From assembly GCA_034521575.1 (NCBI GenBank), contig JAXHMJ010000005.1, forward strand, positions 2,294,001 to 2,358,000: a DNA stretch of 64,000 nt. Direction: 5' to 3'. Positions 27,399 to 35,985 of this stretch are shown here, piece after piece; the first letter of the stretch is position 1, and every line of letters begins with the position of its first letter. This DNA is from a candidate division KSB1 bacterium. Its GTDB lineage: Bacteria > Zhuqueibacterota > Zhuqueibacteria > Residuimicrobiales > Krinioviventaceae. Under the pieces are notes generated by a model that was not told where the DNA came from, did no database searches, and saw only the letters and a program-made list of their open reading frames with translations. A program made the position numbers and the translations under genes.

Positions 27399-27589
27399 AA
27401 TTTTACTATTCGTATTATCCTGAGGTTATAATGAATTTTTCTAGTTTACAGTGTATAAAATATATTATTGTCTATTATCTAATCATTTTCAAGTAAAAAA
27501 TCAAGAAAAAACTGGGTTAACAGTTCATCGGAATATCCATGCAGTGAATACACAGTTGCCGTTTCTGGCTGGGCCAGCCTATATGGACG

Positions 27590-27830
27590 CCTATAAAGGG
27601 CACCCAGACGCCCTTGCTCCCAAAACAGATCCGCGTTTTATGCGTTATCCGTGTTCTATTGGAGGATGAACCTCCAACAATTCTGCGCACCGGGGTGGAA
27701 CCCCGACGCGATCCGCTCAAATCACGGCGCAAAAGCAGGGCGACGAGGTTCGTCGCCCGTGAGCGTCGTTCTCAATCCGGCCAAAGCAAAAGAAAGCAAC
27801 GAACGACACGAACAAAACCATTTTCCGAAT
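27590..27830 (+). repeat. R3 and R1 repeats
   Basis: 27590-27715 repeats R3 of 23190 (including GGAGGATGAACCTCC and a GGGGTGGAACCCC stem). 27738-27830 is a full R1. Between 27399 and 27590 I see only AT-rich sequence with no gene. Confidence 0.65.
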
Positions 27831-27949
27831 AGCCGGGTTTTAAGCCTGCGTTTGACACAACCGTCAAACACGCCGACGGCCGCCGCGTGCTCGAGTTGGG
27901 GGGTGAGCCTATCCCATATCAGATTCAGTTCAATACAGGCTGTTTTCAT
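27722..27949 (-). pseudogene. Recurring PIN toxin truncated by R1
   Basis: MKTACIELNLIWDRLTPQLE and HAAAVGVFDGCVKRRLK match the first 40 residues of intact toxins. Then the frame runs into the reverse strand of R1 (encoding FALAGLRTTLTGDEPRRP-like sequence) and ends at 27722. The acidic residues of the later PIN motifs are missing. Confidence 0.6.
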
Positions 27950-28158
27950 AACCGGGTGTCCTTGTCGAATGTGTGCCCCTGCAGGATGCCGTGCAGGGCT
28001 TGCGTTTCTTTGCATAGCGCCTCCGGATGGGTGTCGTCTTTGAGCCGCTGCAAAACGTTTTCGACCAGATGCGAGATGGATTGCCCTGTTTTTTGCGAAG
28101 TGCGGTGCGCGAATTCGATGAGCGGTTTGTCGATATAGAGGGTGAGTTTTTTGTTCAT
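27946..28158 (-). CDS. DUF6364-type antitoxin (array copy)
   Basis: 70 residues, MNKKLTLYIDKPLIEFAHRT, QKTGQSISHLVENVLQRLKD, tail DKDTRL. Intact, with its stop overlapping the start of the truncated toxin. Its leader (28180-28325) holds the palindrome variant TTATACGTAGAA and R2. Confidence 0.8.
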   Translation of the reverse strand: MNKKLTLYIDKPLIEFAHRTSQKTGQSISHLVENVLQRLKDDTHPEALCKETQALHGILQGHTFDKDTRL

Positions 28159-28179
28159 GGCGGTGTCTCTACGTAATGG

Positions 28180-28325
28180 ATTGGTGGATTTATACGTAGA
28201 AATTTGATCGCTTTTTGCTGTTTGGTACCGGCGCACTGAACATATTGTTGCTTATTATGGCTGTGCCGGGCGAGACAAATGTCTCTGGATGTTTTGGGCC
28301 CTGGATGGATATCCCGGGCGATCGA
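28180..28325 (-). promoter_or_regulatory. DUF6364/PIN module leader with R2
   Basis: Same order as at 24420: palindrome (one mismatch), a conserved 60-base spacer, then R2 with GAGAC/GTCTC partly degraded and the ATCCCGGGCG half of the big stem. It ends four bases before the stop codon of the next cargo operon. Confidence 0.55.
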
Positions 28326-28328
28326 AAA

Positions 28329-28706
28329 TTAATTCTCCGGCAGTGACGATAATTTAATGCGTTTATATGCATTCCTTTTTTTATCCTCAGGATGCGGTTC
28401 AATGCCTAATATAGTAATTTCGCCTTGATTGGGGCCATAGGTCCAAAAAATTCTTCCTGCAGAGGGTACATTATTTTCCAAGTAAGACTGCCAGATTTTT
28501 ATACCGTATTTTTGCGTGAGAGGAGGTATTTCGTGAGAATTGAGACTGTTATGTCTGGGATTATCGGAAAGCAATCGAAGAGTTTTGACAAGTTTTTTGA
28601 ATAATTTGAGTTCGACCGTGGTTAGTTGGTCATGATCATATTTTTTATTCATTTCGTTCCAAAATGTCTCCACTTCCGGAATACCCAAACGAATGGTAAA
28701 CGGCAT
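28329..28706 (-). CDS. RelE/HigB-like toxin of a type II pair
   Basis: A 125-residue protein. MPFTIRLGIPEVETFWNEMN, KLFKKLVKTLRLLSDNPRHN, IWQSYLENNVPSAGRIFWTY and ITILGIEPHPEDKKRNAYKR fit a RelE/ParE-like fold in which the central RIFWTYGP strand and the C-terminal HPEDKK.. segment are conserved. It follows its probable antitoxin by five bases, with GAGGA before the ATG. Confidence 0.7.
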   Translation of the reverse strand: MPFTIRLGIPEVETFWNEMNKKYDHDQLTTVELKLFKKLVKTLRLLSDNPRHNSLNSHEIPPLTQKYGIKIWQSYLENNVPSAGRIFWTYGPNQGEITILGIEPHPEDKKRNAYKRIKLSSLPEN

Positions 28707-28711
28707 AAAAC

Positions 28712-28963
28712 TTATTCCTCATTCTCAAACTTTGAGAGATCAATGGGTTCAGATACTTTGCCCATTTTAAAATTGACAACAGATGTTTCAATCATCCTGA
28801 GAGACTTTTCTGAAAGCTCATCTGTTTCTATCAACACCTGCGGTGACAATTCAATCTTGCCGTCGCTTAATTCTCTCACTTTATAATGATTATATTTTGC
28901 CCCTCGGATGGTTAAACGTTTTTTATTGTCAAGTTTTGCTTCATATTCTTTAACGATTTTCAT
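28712..28963 (-). CDS. Antitoxin-like partner of the RelE-like toxin
   Basis: An 83-residue protein with a beta-rich N-terminus (YEAKLDNKKRLTIRGAKYNH, YKVRELSDGKIELSPQ) like AbrB/DUF-type antitoxins, then an acidic helical tail (SKFENEE). Function is inferred from its position directly upstream of the toxin. First gene of the operon; AGGTGA precedes the ATG. Confidence 0.6.
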   Translation of the reverse strand: MKIVKEYEAKLDNKKRLTIRGAKYNHYKVRELSDGKIELSPQVLIETDELSEKSLRMIETSVVNFKMGKVSEPIDLSKFENEE

Positions 28964-29104
28964 AATTCACCTCAAATCAAAAACAGTGGGATTTCCCACA
29001 ATATATCTTAAAATATATGCAAAGTCAATAACTTTTTTCATTATCCATACTCTATCAAGCCGTTTAACCGGCGCGGAATCTGGGAAAACTGAGGCGGGAG
29101 GCAC

Positions 29105-29440
29105 ATAAAGGGCACACAAACGCCGTTGCTCCTGGAACCGATCCGCGTCAATCCGGCCAGAGTAAAAGAAGCAACGAACAAAACGAACCAATAATATTTT
29201 TAAAATGCAGCCCGTCTATGATTTGCTGCCGCTGCATACGAGACGACAATGCGGTGATCTCGTGTTATGAAAAAATATGCAACGAACGAGACGAACGACA
29301 CGAACAAAACCATTTTCCGAACGGCCGGGTTTTAAGCCTGCGTTTGACACAGGCGTCAAACACGGCGGCGGCCGCCGCGTGCTCGTGCCGGCGGGTGAGC
29401 CTATCCCGTATGAGTTTCAGATCAATGCAGACTGTTTTCA
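29105..29440 (-). pseudogene. R3 and R1 fragments with scattered pieces of the PIN toxin
   Basis: No intact gene from 28964 to 29437. 29105-29160 is an R3 fragment. 29160-29195 and 29275-29325 are R1 tails. About 29219-29265 encodes a piece of the toxin's middle (SRMQRQQ-like). 29340-29440 is the toxin's first 40 residues (MKTVCIDLKLI..RLTRRHEHAAAAAVF-like). The toxin of this copy was cut at least twice. Confidence 0.5.
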
Positions 29441-29650
29441 TAACCGGGTGTCCGTGTCGAGTGTGTGCCCCTGCAGGATGCCGTGCAGGGCTTGCGTTTC
29501 TTCCGATAGCTTTTCCGGATGGATGTCGTCTCTGAGCCGCTGCAAGTGGTTTTCGACGAGATGCGAGATGGATTGCCTCGTTTGTTGTGAGGTGCGGTGC
29601 GCGAATGTGATGAGCGGTTCGTCGATGTACAGGATGAGTTTTTTGTTCAT
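29438..29650 (-). CDS. DUF6364-type antitoxin (array copy)
   Basis: 70 residues: MNKKLILYIDEPLITFAHRT, QQTRQSISHLVENHLQRLRD, tail DTDTRL. Intact frame. The paired toxin is destroyed. Its leader follows at 29665. Confidence 0.8.
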   Translation of the reverse strand: MNKKLILYIDEPLITFAHRTSQQTRQSISHLVENHLQRLRDDIHPEKLSEETQALHGILQGHTLDTDTRL

Positions 29651-29664
29651 GGCGGTGTCTCTAC

Positions 29665-29981
29665 GTAATGAATGAGGTTGTTTGTACGTATAAAATTGAT
29701 TGATTTTTGCTATTTTGTTTTGGTGTTACTGAGAATATATCGTTCCTGCGTTTGGCTGTGCCGGGCGAGACGGATGTCTCTGAATAGTTGTGCGCCCGGG
29801 ATGGATATCCCGGGCGATCGAAATGTAGGGCGACGAGGTTCGTCGCCCGTGAGCGTCGTTCTCAATCCGGCCAAAGCAAAACAAGCAACGAACGAAACGA
29901 ACAACACGAACAAAAATGTTTTCCGAACTGCCGGGTGAGCCTATTCCCGATGAGATTCAGATCAATATAGGCTGTTTTCAT
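29665..29981 (-). repeat. Leader with R2 abutting R1 and a 17-codon toxin stub
   Basis: A variant palindrome (TTGTACGTATAA) lies at about 29680, R2 at 29757-29820, and R1 follows without spacer at 29828-29930. Next comes only the start of a toxin (MKTAYIDLNLIGNRLTRQF) at 29925-29981. Two module copies are thus joined in tandem with no cargo between them. Confidence 0.6.
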
Positions 29982-30187
29982 AACCGGATGTCCTTGTCGA
30001 GTGTGTGCTCCTGCAGGATGCCGTGCAGGGCTTGCGTTTCTTTGGATAGCTCTTCAGGATGCATGTCGTCTTTGAGCCGCTGCAGGTGGTTTTCGACGAG
30101 ATGTGAGATGGATTGCCCCGTTTGTTGCGAATAGTTGTGCGCGAATTCGATGAGCGCTTCGTCGATGTAGAGGGTCTTTTTGTTCAT
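29978..30187 (-). CDS. DUF6364-type antitoxin (array copy)
   Basis: 69 residues: MNKKTLYIDEALIEFAHNYS, QQTGQSISHLVENHLQRLKD, tail DKDIRL. Intact, toxin reduced to a stub. Its leader with a perfect palindrome is at 30205. Confidence 0.8.
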   Translation of the reverse strand: MNKKTLYIDEALIEFAHNYSQQTGQSISHLVENHLQRLKDDMHPEELSKETQALHGILQEHTLDKDIRL

Positions 30188-30204
30188 GGTGGTTTCTCTA
30201 CGTA

Positions 30205-30356
30205 ATGGATTGGTGGATTTATACGTATAACTTTGATCGCTTTTTACTGTTTGGTGCCGGCGCACTGAACATATTGTTACTTATTATGGCTGTGCCGGGC
30301 GAGACGGATGTCTCTGAATAGTTTGCGCCCGGGATGGATATCCCGGGCGATCGAAC
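30205..30356 (-). promoter_or_regulatory. DUF6364/PIN module leader with perfect palindrome and R2
   Basis: TTATACGTATAA at 30219-30230, then the conserved spacer, then R2 with both GGAT-loop hairpins at 30292-30356. Nearly identical to the leaders at 24420 and 43845, so these copies separated recently or are kept alike by gene conversion. Confidence 0.6.
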
Positions 30357-30370
30357 AAATTGCTTCAGAC

Positions 30371-32866
30371 TCATTTTAATAACGTACACTTTATTACTTT
30401 ATTATATTTTATCGATTTGCATTGAATAAAATAAATACCTGATGGTAAATTGGCTGCATACCAAGAGAAGTCGTGTGAACCTGTGTCAAGATAACCGTCA
30501 TACAAGGTTTCTATTTTTCTACCGCTGATATCATAAATTTGTAATTTAATTTCTGTATGTATCGGTATATTTAATTGAATATTTGTGCTTGGATTGAATG
30601 GATTCGGATAATTATTTGATAATAAAAAACGGGTTGGTTTATCCAACTCGTCTATAAAAGACGGTTCAGAGATAATGATATAAACAATCATGGAATCACT
30701 CAATTCACCGTCAGTAACTTTTAGGGAAAACGTTGTATCGGTTGCAGTCGTTGGAACCTTTCCATTAATTGAAGAATCTGTTACAGATAACCAGGAAGGA
30801 TACTTGGAAAATGAATAAAATAAGTCGTTGTTCTCAGAGTCGATTGCAGTTGCATAGTATTGTAGGTTTTCTTTTTTACGAATTTTTATTGTATCCTCGG
30901 ATGTAATTTTAGGATTTGAATTATTTATTAAAAGATGTGTTGTGAGAGTATCTTTTTGACTCGGATTGTCCGAATCTTGTACTTTAATAGATAATTCATA
31001 ATTTCCTGATGAATCTGGAACACCTGATATTACTCCTGAATCATCAAGAGTTAATCCATTAACCAATTGTCCTGAAATAATCGACCAACTGTAAGGTGAT
31101 AAACCACCACTTGCGATCAAGGTATCGTTATAACTATTTTTATAAAGCCCATTCTTTATTGAATTCGAGAGAATTGATAATTGTTTTGATGCGATAGAAA
31201 TATAAACTTTTAATGAATCATAAAGTTCACCATCAGAGGCAATCAATATAAACGATGTGTCAATTTTTGTATGTGGAGTAATCCCGGTTATTGACGAGTC
31301 ATTAATAACAGATAGCCAGTGAGGATAATCAATAAATTCATAGTAAAGAGGATTGTTATCTGCGTCAATGGCTGACGCATGATATGTAAATTCTGTGTCA
31401 ATAAAAGTATTTACGCTATCGGATGATGTTATATTTGGTTTTTGATTTGAAATTTCCAATTGAAAATTCGCAGAATCAGAGACTGACGGTGTACCGGAAT
31501 CGGTGCAATAAACTGTAATATCAAAAACCCCAGATTGTATCGGGCGACCGGTTATTAATCCATGATCAGAGTCAAGCGACAAGCCTTCTGGCAAGTCATT
31601 TTCTTTTAAATGCCATGTTACAGGTTCGATACCACCGGAATATTGAAACTGAAAGAAATAAGAATTTTTATATATTGCCGTATCAATTTCGCTTGTGATT
31701 ATTTGAGGCTTTGTTGAAGATGTTATTGATACAGTTGTACTATCAGACCAAGCCGTTTCAAGATTGCTATCACTTGCTTTAGCATTTAGGACATAATTAA
31801 TTGGTTGTGAGAATGTATAATCAAATTCCGCATTAAAACCAGAGATATAATTGCCGGTCCAATCTGTGACTGTATTGTTATTTATGAGCATTTGTAAACT
31901 AATTCTGTCTTTATCCGGATCAATGACAAATGCTTCAAAAATGTTTTTAGCCCGGGTATAACCAGTATAATTATTTTTTAAAAAGATCGGAATGTTGGGC
32001 GGCAGGTTGCCATTGCCTTCGAGAGAATTCAAAGAATAGCCGATATAGTATTTTATTTCATCATATGAACCTGGCAAATTAATAAACGAATCAAATACAC
32101 CTGAGCTATTGGGTTGCATTGTATTATTTGAAACATCTAAAAATGTATAGTCAAGGGCTACCATTTTCCCTTTATCCATAATACATGCATAGATCAATGG
32201 ATACTGCATTGAATAATTAAAATTATTTTTTACCTCGCCCTGCCATTTAAAATAATCACCATACGGTGTGATGGAAACAGATTCTAATGTAAGGATCTGA
32301 TCCCACAAGATATCAGACTCGCCATATTCGACACCATAATCTACTTCAAACGCAACACTGTCAAACTCTACTTTATCTAAAAACGTATTAATAAATGAGT
32401 ATTTATAGGGTGAAATTCCTGATGAACGATATGAATCAAAATCGTTATATGTGAAATCGGTAGAAATGAAACTACCATTTTTATACAGTTTAAATCTAAT
32501 TTCAACCCATTTTAAATATTTTTTTTGTTTGTTCTTTATGCGCCCGAATACTTGATAATAACCTTCAGTGTATTCATAAATTTGAAAATCTATCAAGTCT
32601 AAATTATAATCTAATTCAATATTATGTAATGAGTAAATTGCATTATCCAAATCATTGTTGATGGATTCAAGTTGTTGACGAATTTCTACTATATTTTCTT
32701 TATAGCTGTTATTAGTATTTTTAGCCAATCGTGAATTCCGGGTCAGGGTGCTTTTAATTTTATTCTCTTGTGTTTTTAATTTTTGAATGAACTGTTCATT
32801 CGCTTTTGAATTAGATCCATAGGAAAAAAGGATTAGAATAAATAAAACATAAATTTTTTGATTCAT
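30371..32866 (-). CDS. Secreted protein with Ig-like repeats and a type IX secretion C-terminal signal
   Basis: 831 residues, exported. A signal peptide (MNQKIYVLFILILFSYGSNS) is followed by a coiled region and unknown beta domains. Then come two pairs of He_PIG/cadherin-like repeats: FQFQYSGGIEPVTWHL with LPEGLSLD, and ASGGLSPYSWSIISGQLVNG; each is followed by a DxDNNPLYYEF-type domain. The C-terminal sorting domain begins at NYPNPFNPSTNIQLNIP and ends PSGIYFIQCK. The start at 32866 has GGAGAG just before it. It is the only non-TA cargo that looks like an ordinary surface protein in this half of the island. It shows that the organism has a type IX secretion system. Confidence 0.88.
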   Translation of the reverse strand: MNQKIYVLFILILFSYGSNSKANEQFIQKLKTQENKIKSTLTRNSRLAKNTNNSYKENIVEIRQQLESINNDLDNAIYSLHNIELDYNLDLIDFQIYEYTEGYYQVFGRIKNKQKKYLKWVEIRFKLYKNGSFISTDFTYNDFDSYRSSGISPYKYSFINTFLDKVEFDSVAFEVDYGVEYGESDILWDQILTLESVSITPYGDYFKWQGEVKNNFNYSMQYPLIYACIMDKGKMVALDYTFLDVSNNTMQPNSSGVFDSFINLPGSYDEIKYYIGYSLNSLEGNGNLPPNIPIFLKNNYTGYTRAKNIFEAFVIDPDKDRISLQMLINNNTVTDWTGNYISGFNAEFDYTFSQPINYVLNAKASDSNLETAWSDSTTVSITSSTKPQIITSEIDTAIYKNSYFFQFQYSGGIEPVTWHLKENDLPEGLSLDSDHGLITGRPIQSGVFDITVYCTDSGTPSVSDSANFQLEISNQKPNITSSDSVNTFIDTEFTYHASAIDADNNPLYYEFIDYPHWLSVINDSSITGITPHTKIDTSFILIASDGELYDSLKVYISIASKQLSILSNSIKNGLYKNSYNDTLIASGGLSPYSWSIISGQLVNGLTLDDSGVISGVPDSSGNYELSIKVQDSDNPSQKDTLTTHLLINNSNPKITSEDTIKIRKKENLQYYATAIDSENNDLFYSFSKYPSWLSVTDSSINGKVPTTATDTTFSLKVTDGELSDSMIVYIIISEPSFIDELDKPTRFLLSNNYPNPFNPSTNIQLNIPIHTEIKLQIYDISGRKIETLYDGYLDTGSHDFSWYAANLPSGIYFIQCKSIKYNKVIKCTLLK

Positions 32867-32948
32867 TTTTCTCTCCACAAATTACTATGAACAGACTATC
32901 AACTTTGATTCAACAATGTTTATCTGATTTCCAATACCATGCCCGCTC

Positions 32949-33365
32949 TCAAGACTCTAAAACCACCACTGCCTCCCGAACCGCACACACCCGATTCTTT
33001 GCCCCCTCAAACTCGTTCAAATCCCGGACCACGATAATATCCACGCCGGCGTGAAACGCCAGTTCGTCGGTGACGGCTTTTTTGTACTCCCGGATTTGCG
33101 AGTGCAGGGCGTCTCTCAGGATGCTTTCGTGTGCGGTGAGCACGCTCAGGTGATCGAGCAGTGTGTCTGTGATGTGCTGCCGGAGGTTCAGCTCCACCTG
33201 CTGCCGCTGCAGGTCTGACACCAAGGCGGTGATGTCGTGCGAGCCGACCACGCCTTTCAGGCTGCGTTTGAAACAGGCGTCAAACACGCCGGCGGCCGCC
33301 GCGTGCGCGTGTTGGCGGGTGAGCATGTCCCGGATGACATTCAGTTCAATACAGGTTGTTTTCAT
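32949..33365 (-). CDS. PIN-type toxin of the recurring module, full length
   Basis: 138 residues. MKTTCIELNVIRDMLTRQHA starts with the first acidic PIN position. VGSHDITALVSDLQRQQVEL, LLDHLSVLTAHESILRDALH and AVTDELAFHAGVDIIVVRDL with EFEGAKNRVCAVREA complete a PIN-like domain. It is intact while its antitoxin carries a stop codon (33370-33571). A silent or tolerated toxin, or neutralisation by another copy's antitoxin, would be needed. Confidence 0.75.
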   Translation of the reverse strand: MKTTCIELNVIRDMLTRQHAHAAAAGVFDACFKRSLKGVVGSHDITALVSDLQRQQVELNLRQHITDTLLDHLSVLTAHESILRDALHSQIREYKKAVTDELAFHAGVDIIVVRDLNEFEGAKNRVCAVREAVVVLES

Positions 33366-33369
33366 AATA

Positions 33370-33571
33370 GGCTGTCCCTGTTCTGTGCCCCTGCAGGATG
33401 CCGTGCAGGGCTTGCGTTTCTTTGGATAACTCTTCAGGATGAATATCGTCTTTGAGCAGCTACAAAACGTTTTCAACGAGATGCGAGATGGACTGCCCTG
33501 TTTGCTGCGAATATTTATGCGCGAATTCGATGAGCGGTTCGTCGATGTAGAGGGTGAGTTTTTTGTCCATG
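33370..33571 (-). pseudogene. DUF6364-type antitoxin with an in-frame TAG
   Basis: MDKKLTLYIDEPLIEFAHKY, QQTGQSISHLVENVL, then TAG where other copies have Gln (QRLKDD), followed by the rest of the family to LHGILQGH. The usual end (LDKDTRL) is replaced by toxin-proximal sequence. A variant palindrome is at about 33604. From there to 33722 only module debris is seen. Confidence 0.7.
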
Positions 33572-33722
33572 GTTGTATCTCTACGTAATGAATGAGTTTG
33601 TTTGTACGTATAAATTTGATCGTTTTATGCTGGTTTGTCCCGGGCCATTAGATAAAATTATGTAACCAGAGCGTAATTTGTGTTTGGGCTCACCCGGCGA
33701 ATGGAAAAACAATACTTGCAAA

Positions 33723-34109
33723 TTATGACCACAAGAAATATTCCAGCTCGTGGACATTGATTCGCCAAACTGAAATCCCGGAATGAGTCACGCGTACTAT
33801 ACAGCCTAATCTCTTAACTTTTGTATTAAATGCTTTGTGACGTAAAAAACGGCGTATAAATATAGCGCTTTCTTCCTTGTTGACTGCCAAATAGACTATA
33901 CAATATTTTGAATGACATAATGATCGATTAAAAAAATCATCGTCGCGGGTAAAAAATGTCGGACGTTGTGAGTTATGTAATAATGTGATAATTCCTTTGT
34001 CTGTTATCCCCTGAGTGCCAATATTTAATCCTATTTGACGAAACGGGATTCTCCAGCTTTTAAGCAATTGGCATTGGTTTTTGATGATATTTTCATCAAT
34101 TATATTCAT
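33723..34109 (-). CDS. DUF5615/Mut7-C-like PIN-fold toxin
   Basis: A 128-residue protein: MNIIDENIIKNQCQLLKSWR with early Asp/Glu, LLHNSQRPTFFTRDDDFFNR and VYLAVNKEESAIFIRRFLRH. This resembles DUF5615 PIN-like proteins that accompany DUF433 antitoxins. It overlaps the DUF433 gene by four bases. Nuclease activity is inferred. Confidence 0.7.
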   Translation of the reverse strand: MNIIDENIIKNQCQLLKSWRIPFRQIGLNIGTQGITDKGIITLLHNSQRPTFFTRDDDFFNRSLCHSKYCIVYLAVNKEESAIFIRRFLRHKAFNTKVKRLGCIVRVTHSGISVWRINVHELEYFLWS

Positions 34110-34360
34110 GTAACTGATGATTCTAATTCGAATTCATCTATGTGATTTATAAATGCTTTTCTTGACAAGGCAACGGCTTCGGCTATTGCTTCTTTGCTTA
34201 TATTTTCTCTCCACTCTTCAATTATTGTTTCCCAATCCAATCCCTCTGCAACCTGTTCCAGTACATCAGACACAATAATTCGTGTACCTCGAAATGTCGG
34301 CTTGCCGTGACAAATTTCCGGATCGGAAACGATATATCTTCCATATAACTTTTTAATCAT
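34106..34360 (-). CDS. DUF433 antitoxin-like protein
   Basis: 84 residues with the DUF433 signature SDPEICHGKPTFRGTRIIVS, then DVLEQVAEGLDWETIIEEW. DUF433 proteins carry a short HTH and are regularly paired with PIN-fold toxins. First gene of the pair. The stretch 34361-34568 is AT-rich with no gene seen. Confidence 0.85.
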   Translation of the reverse strand: MIKKLYGRYIVSDPEICHGKPTFRGTRIIVSDVLEQVAEGLDWETIIEEWRENISKEAIAEAVALSRKAFINHIDEFELESSVT

Positions 34361-34568
34361 TTTGGGGACCTCTGAATATAAAATTCAATAATAACTCTCA
34401 TTAATATAAAATATTATGTAATTTATGCAATTAGAAAATAGTTTTCCAGAGTATATAGCTTGGCAATTCATCCTATTTTGCAACCTGAAACAATGAAACA
34501 GCAGTTTTTTTTCAGCAATGAATAGCTGTTTTAACATGTAACATTCAGCAATGCTTTTTTATTCTACA

Positions 34569-35000
34569 TCAGCTTCCCGAAAGCCAACCCTCTACAACTG
34601 CCACCGCCTCCCGAACCGCACACACCCGATTTTTTGATCCCTCAAACCCGCTCAAATCCCGGACCACCAGTAAATCCACTCCGGCATGAAACGCCAGTTC
34701 GTCGGTGACGGCCTTTTTGTAATCCCGGATTTGCGAGTGCAGAGCGTCTCTCAGGATGCTTTCGTGCGCGGTGAGCACGCTCAGGTGATCGAGCAGCGTG
34801 TCTGTGATGTGCTGCCGGTTGTTCACGTCCACCTGCTGCCGCTGTATACGAGACGCCAATGCCGCGATCTCGTGCGAGCCGATGGCGCCTTTCAGGCTGC
34901 GCTGGACACAGGCGTCAAACACGGCGGCGGCCGCCGCGTGCTCGTGCCGGCGAATGAGCATATCCCATAAAATATTCAGATCAATATAGGCTGTTTTCAT
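34569..35000 (-). CDS. PIN-type toxin of the recurring module, intact pair
   Basis: 143 residues: MKTAYIDLNILWDMLIRRHE, HAAAAAVFDACVQRSLKGAI, GSHEIAALASRIQRQQ, LLDHLSVLTAHESILRDALH, AVTDELAFHAGVDLLVVRDL. The last segment matches the terminal PIN Asp/strand pattern. This is the reference full-length copy used to recognise the broken ones. Its start overlaps the antitoxin stop by four bases (ATGA). Confidence 0.82.
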   Translation of the reverse strand: MKTAYIDLNILWDMLIRRHEHAAAAAVFDACVQRSLKGAIGSHEIAALASRIQRQQVDVNNRQHITDTLLDHLSVLTAHESILRDALHSQIRDYKKAVTDELAFHAGVDLLVVRDLSGFEGSKNRVCAVREAVAVVEGWLSGS

Positions 35001-35206
35001 AACCGGGTGTCCTTGTCGAGTGTGTGGCCTTGCAGGATGCCGTGCAGGGCTTGCGTTTCTTTGGATAGTTCCTCTGGATGCATGTCGTCTTTGAGCCGCT
35101 GCAAAACGTTTTCTACGAGATGCGAGATGGATTGCCCTGTTTGTTTAGAATAGCGGTGCGCGAATTTGATGAGCGGTTCGTCAATGTAGAGGGTCTTTTT
35201 ATTCAT
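34997..35206 (-). CDS. DUF6364-type antitoxin of the intact pair
   Basis: 69 residues: MNKKTLYIDEPLIKFAHRYS, KQTGQSISHLVENVLQRLKD, tail DKDTRL. Together with the 34569 toxin it makes one of only two complete pairs in the window; the other is at 43197-43825. Confidence 0.85.
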   Translation of the reverse strand: MNKKTLYIDEPLIKFAHRYSKQTGQSISHLVENVLQRLKDDMHPEELSKETQALHGILQGHTLDKDTRL

Positions 35207-35224
35207 GGCGGACTCTACGTAATG

Positions 35225-35345
35225 AATGAGGTTGTTTGTACGTATAAATTTGATCGCGTTTGCTGTTTTGTTCCGGTGTTACTGAGAATATATCAATGCT
35301 GCGGCTAACTGTGCCGAGCTAAACGGAGGTCTCTAAATCATAAAA
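35225..35345 (-). promoter_or_regulatory. Diverged module leader
   Basis: The palindrome is TTGTACGTATAA at about 35237. The following spacer matches the 29671 copy (TGTTACTGAGAATATATC). R2 is degraded to GCCGAGCTAAACGGAGGTCTC. It ends about 50 bases before the restriction-modification cargo. Confidence 0.5.
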
Positions 35346-35391
35346 TTAAAATATTTAATTACGACTAATCCTACTCCGTTTAATTCAACTT

Positions 35392-35985
35392 TTATTTGTT
35401 TAATTCTTCCAAATCTATAGTGATACCATCTTTTGCTTTTACATAATAAATAAATTTCGCCTCAATATTTTCAGAGAGGCTTTTTTTTGATTTATATGTT
35501 TCCGGCTTGATACTTACCGGGGTTTCACCAATAAATCCATCTATCCCTTTGCTTTCTTCTAAAGGGATTGCCAGGCGATAAGACGTTTGTAGTAATTTTG
35601 CTGTTTTACTTAGAATTGCCTCTTGAAATTTCAAACCGATGAATGTTTTTATGATGACTAGATCTTTCACCCATTCTTTTACCATTTCTTTGTCAATTTC
35701 CTCTATCACACTCTTAAAGTTTTCAACCATTTCTGTGATTTTGTTTGTCGCTTTGTCAATGGCATCAGGATGTCGCTCTAAATACCATTCTTCCCATTCT
35801 TTTATTGATTTACCTGTAAATTCCTGAATTAATTCACTCATTTGTCCAACAACAGCAGGACGAGTGCCTTGAGCATTTTGATTTGCCAAATTAATAATTT
35901 GGGTAGAATATTTTGGAAATTCAACCGGTTCTGATCCGAGCAGTTCTTTCATTTCCGAATTTTTAATCTTGATACGATTTCTCAC
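35392..35985 (-). CDS. Type II restriction endonuclease, MjaI family-like
   Basis: 197 residues, encoded directly after and overlapping (four bases) a DNA methyltransferase. PKYSTQIINLANQNAQGTRP, VGQMSELIQEF and SIKEWEEWYLERHPDAIDKA at the N-terminus, and GIDGFIGETPVSIKPETYKS near the C-terminus, look like the MjaI group, whose prototype cuts CTAG. The latter segment supplies the D..x-V-x-K core of a PD-(D/E)xK site. Assignment rests on remembered family patterns and position. Confidence 0.65.
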   Translation of the reverse strand: MRNRIKIKNSEMKELLGSEPVEFPKYSTQIINLANQNAQGTRPAVVGQMSELIQEFTGKSIKEWEEWYLERHPDAIDKATNKITEMVENFKSVIEEIDKEMVKEWVKDLVIIKTFIGLKFQEAILSKTAKLLQTSYRLAIPLEESKGIDGFIGETPVSIKPETYKSKKSLSENIEAKFIYYVKAKDGITIDLEELNK

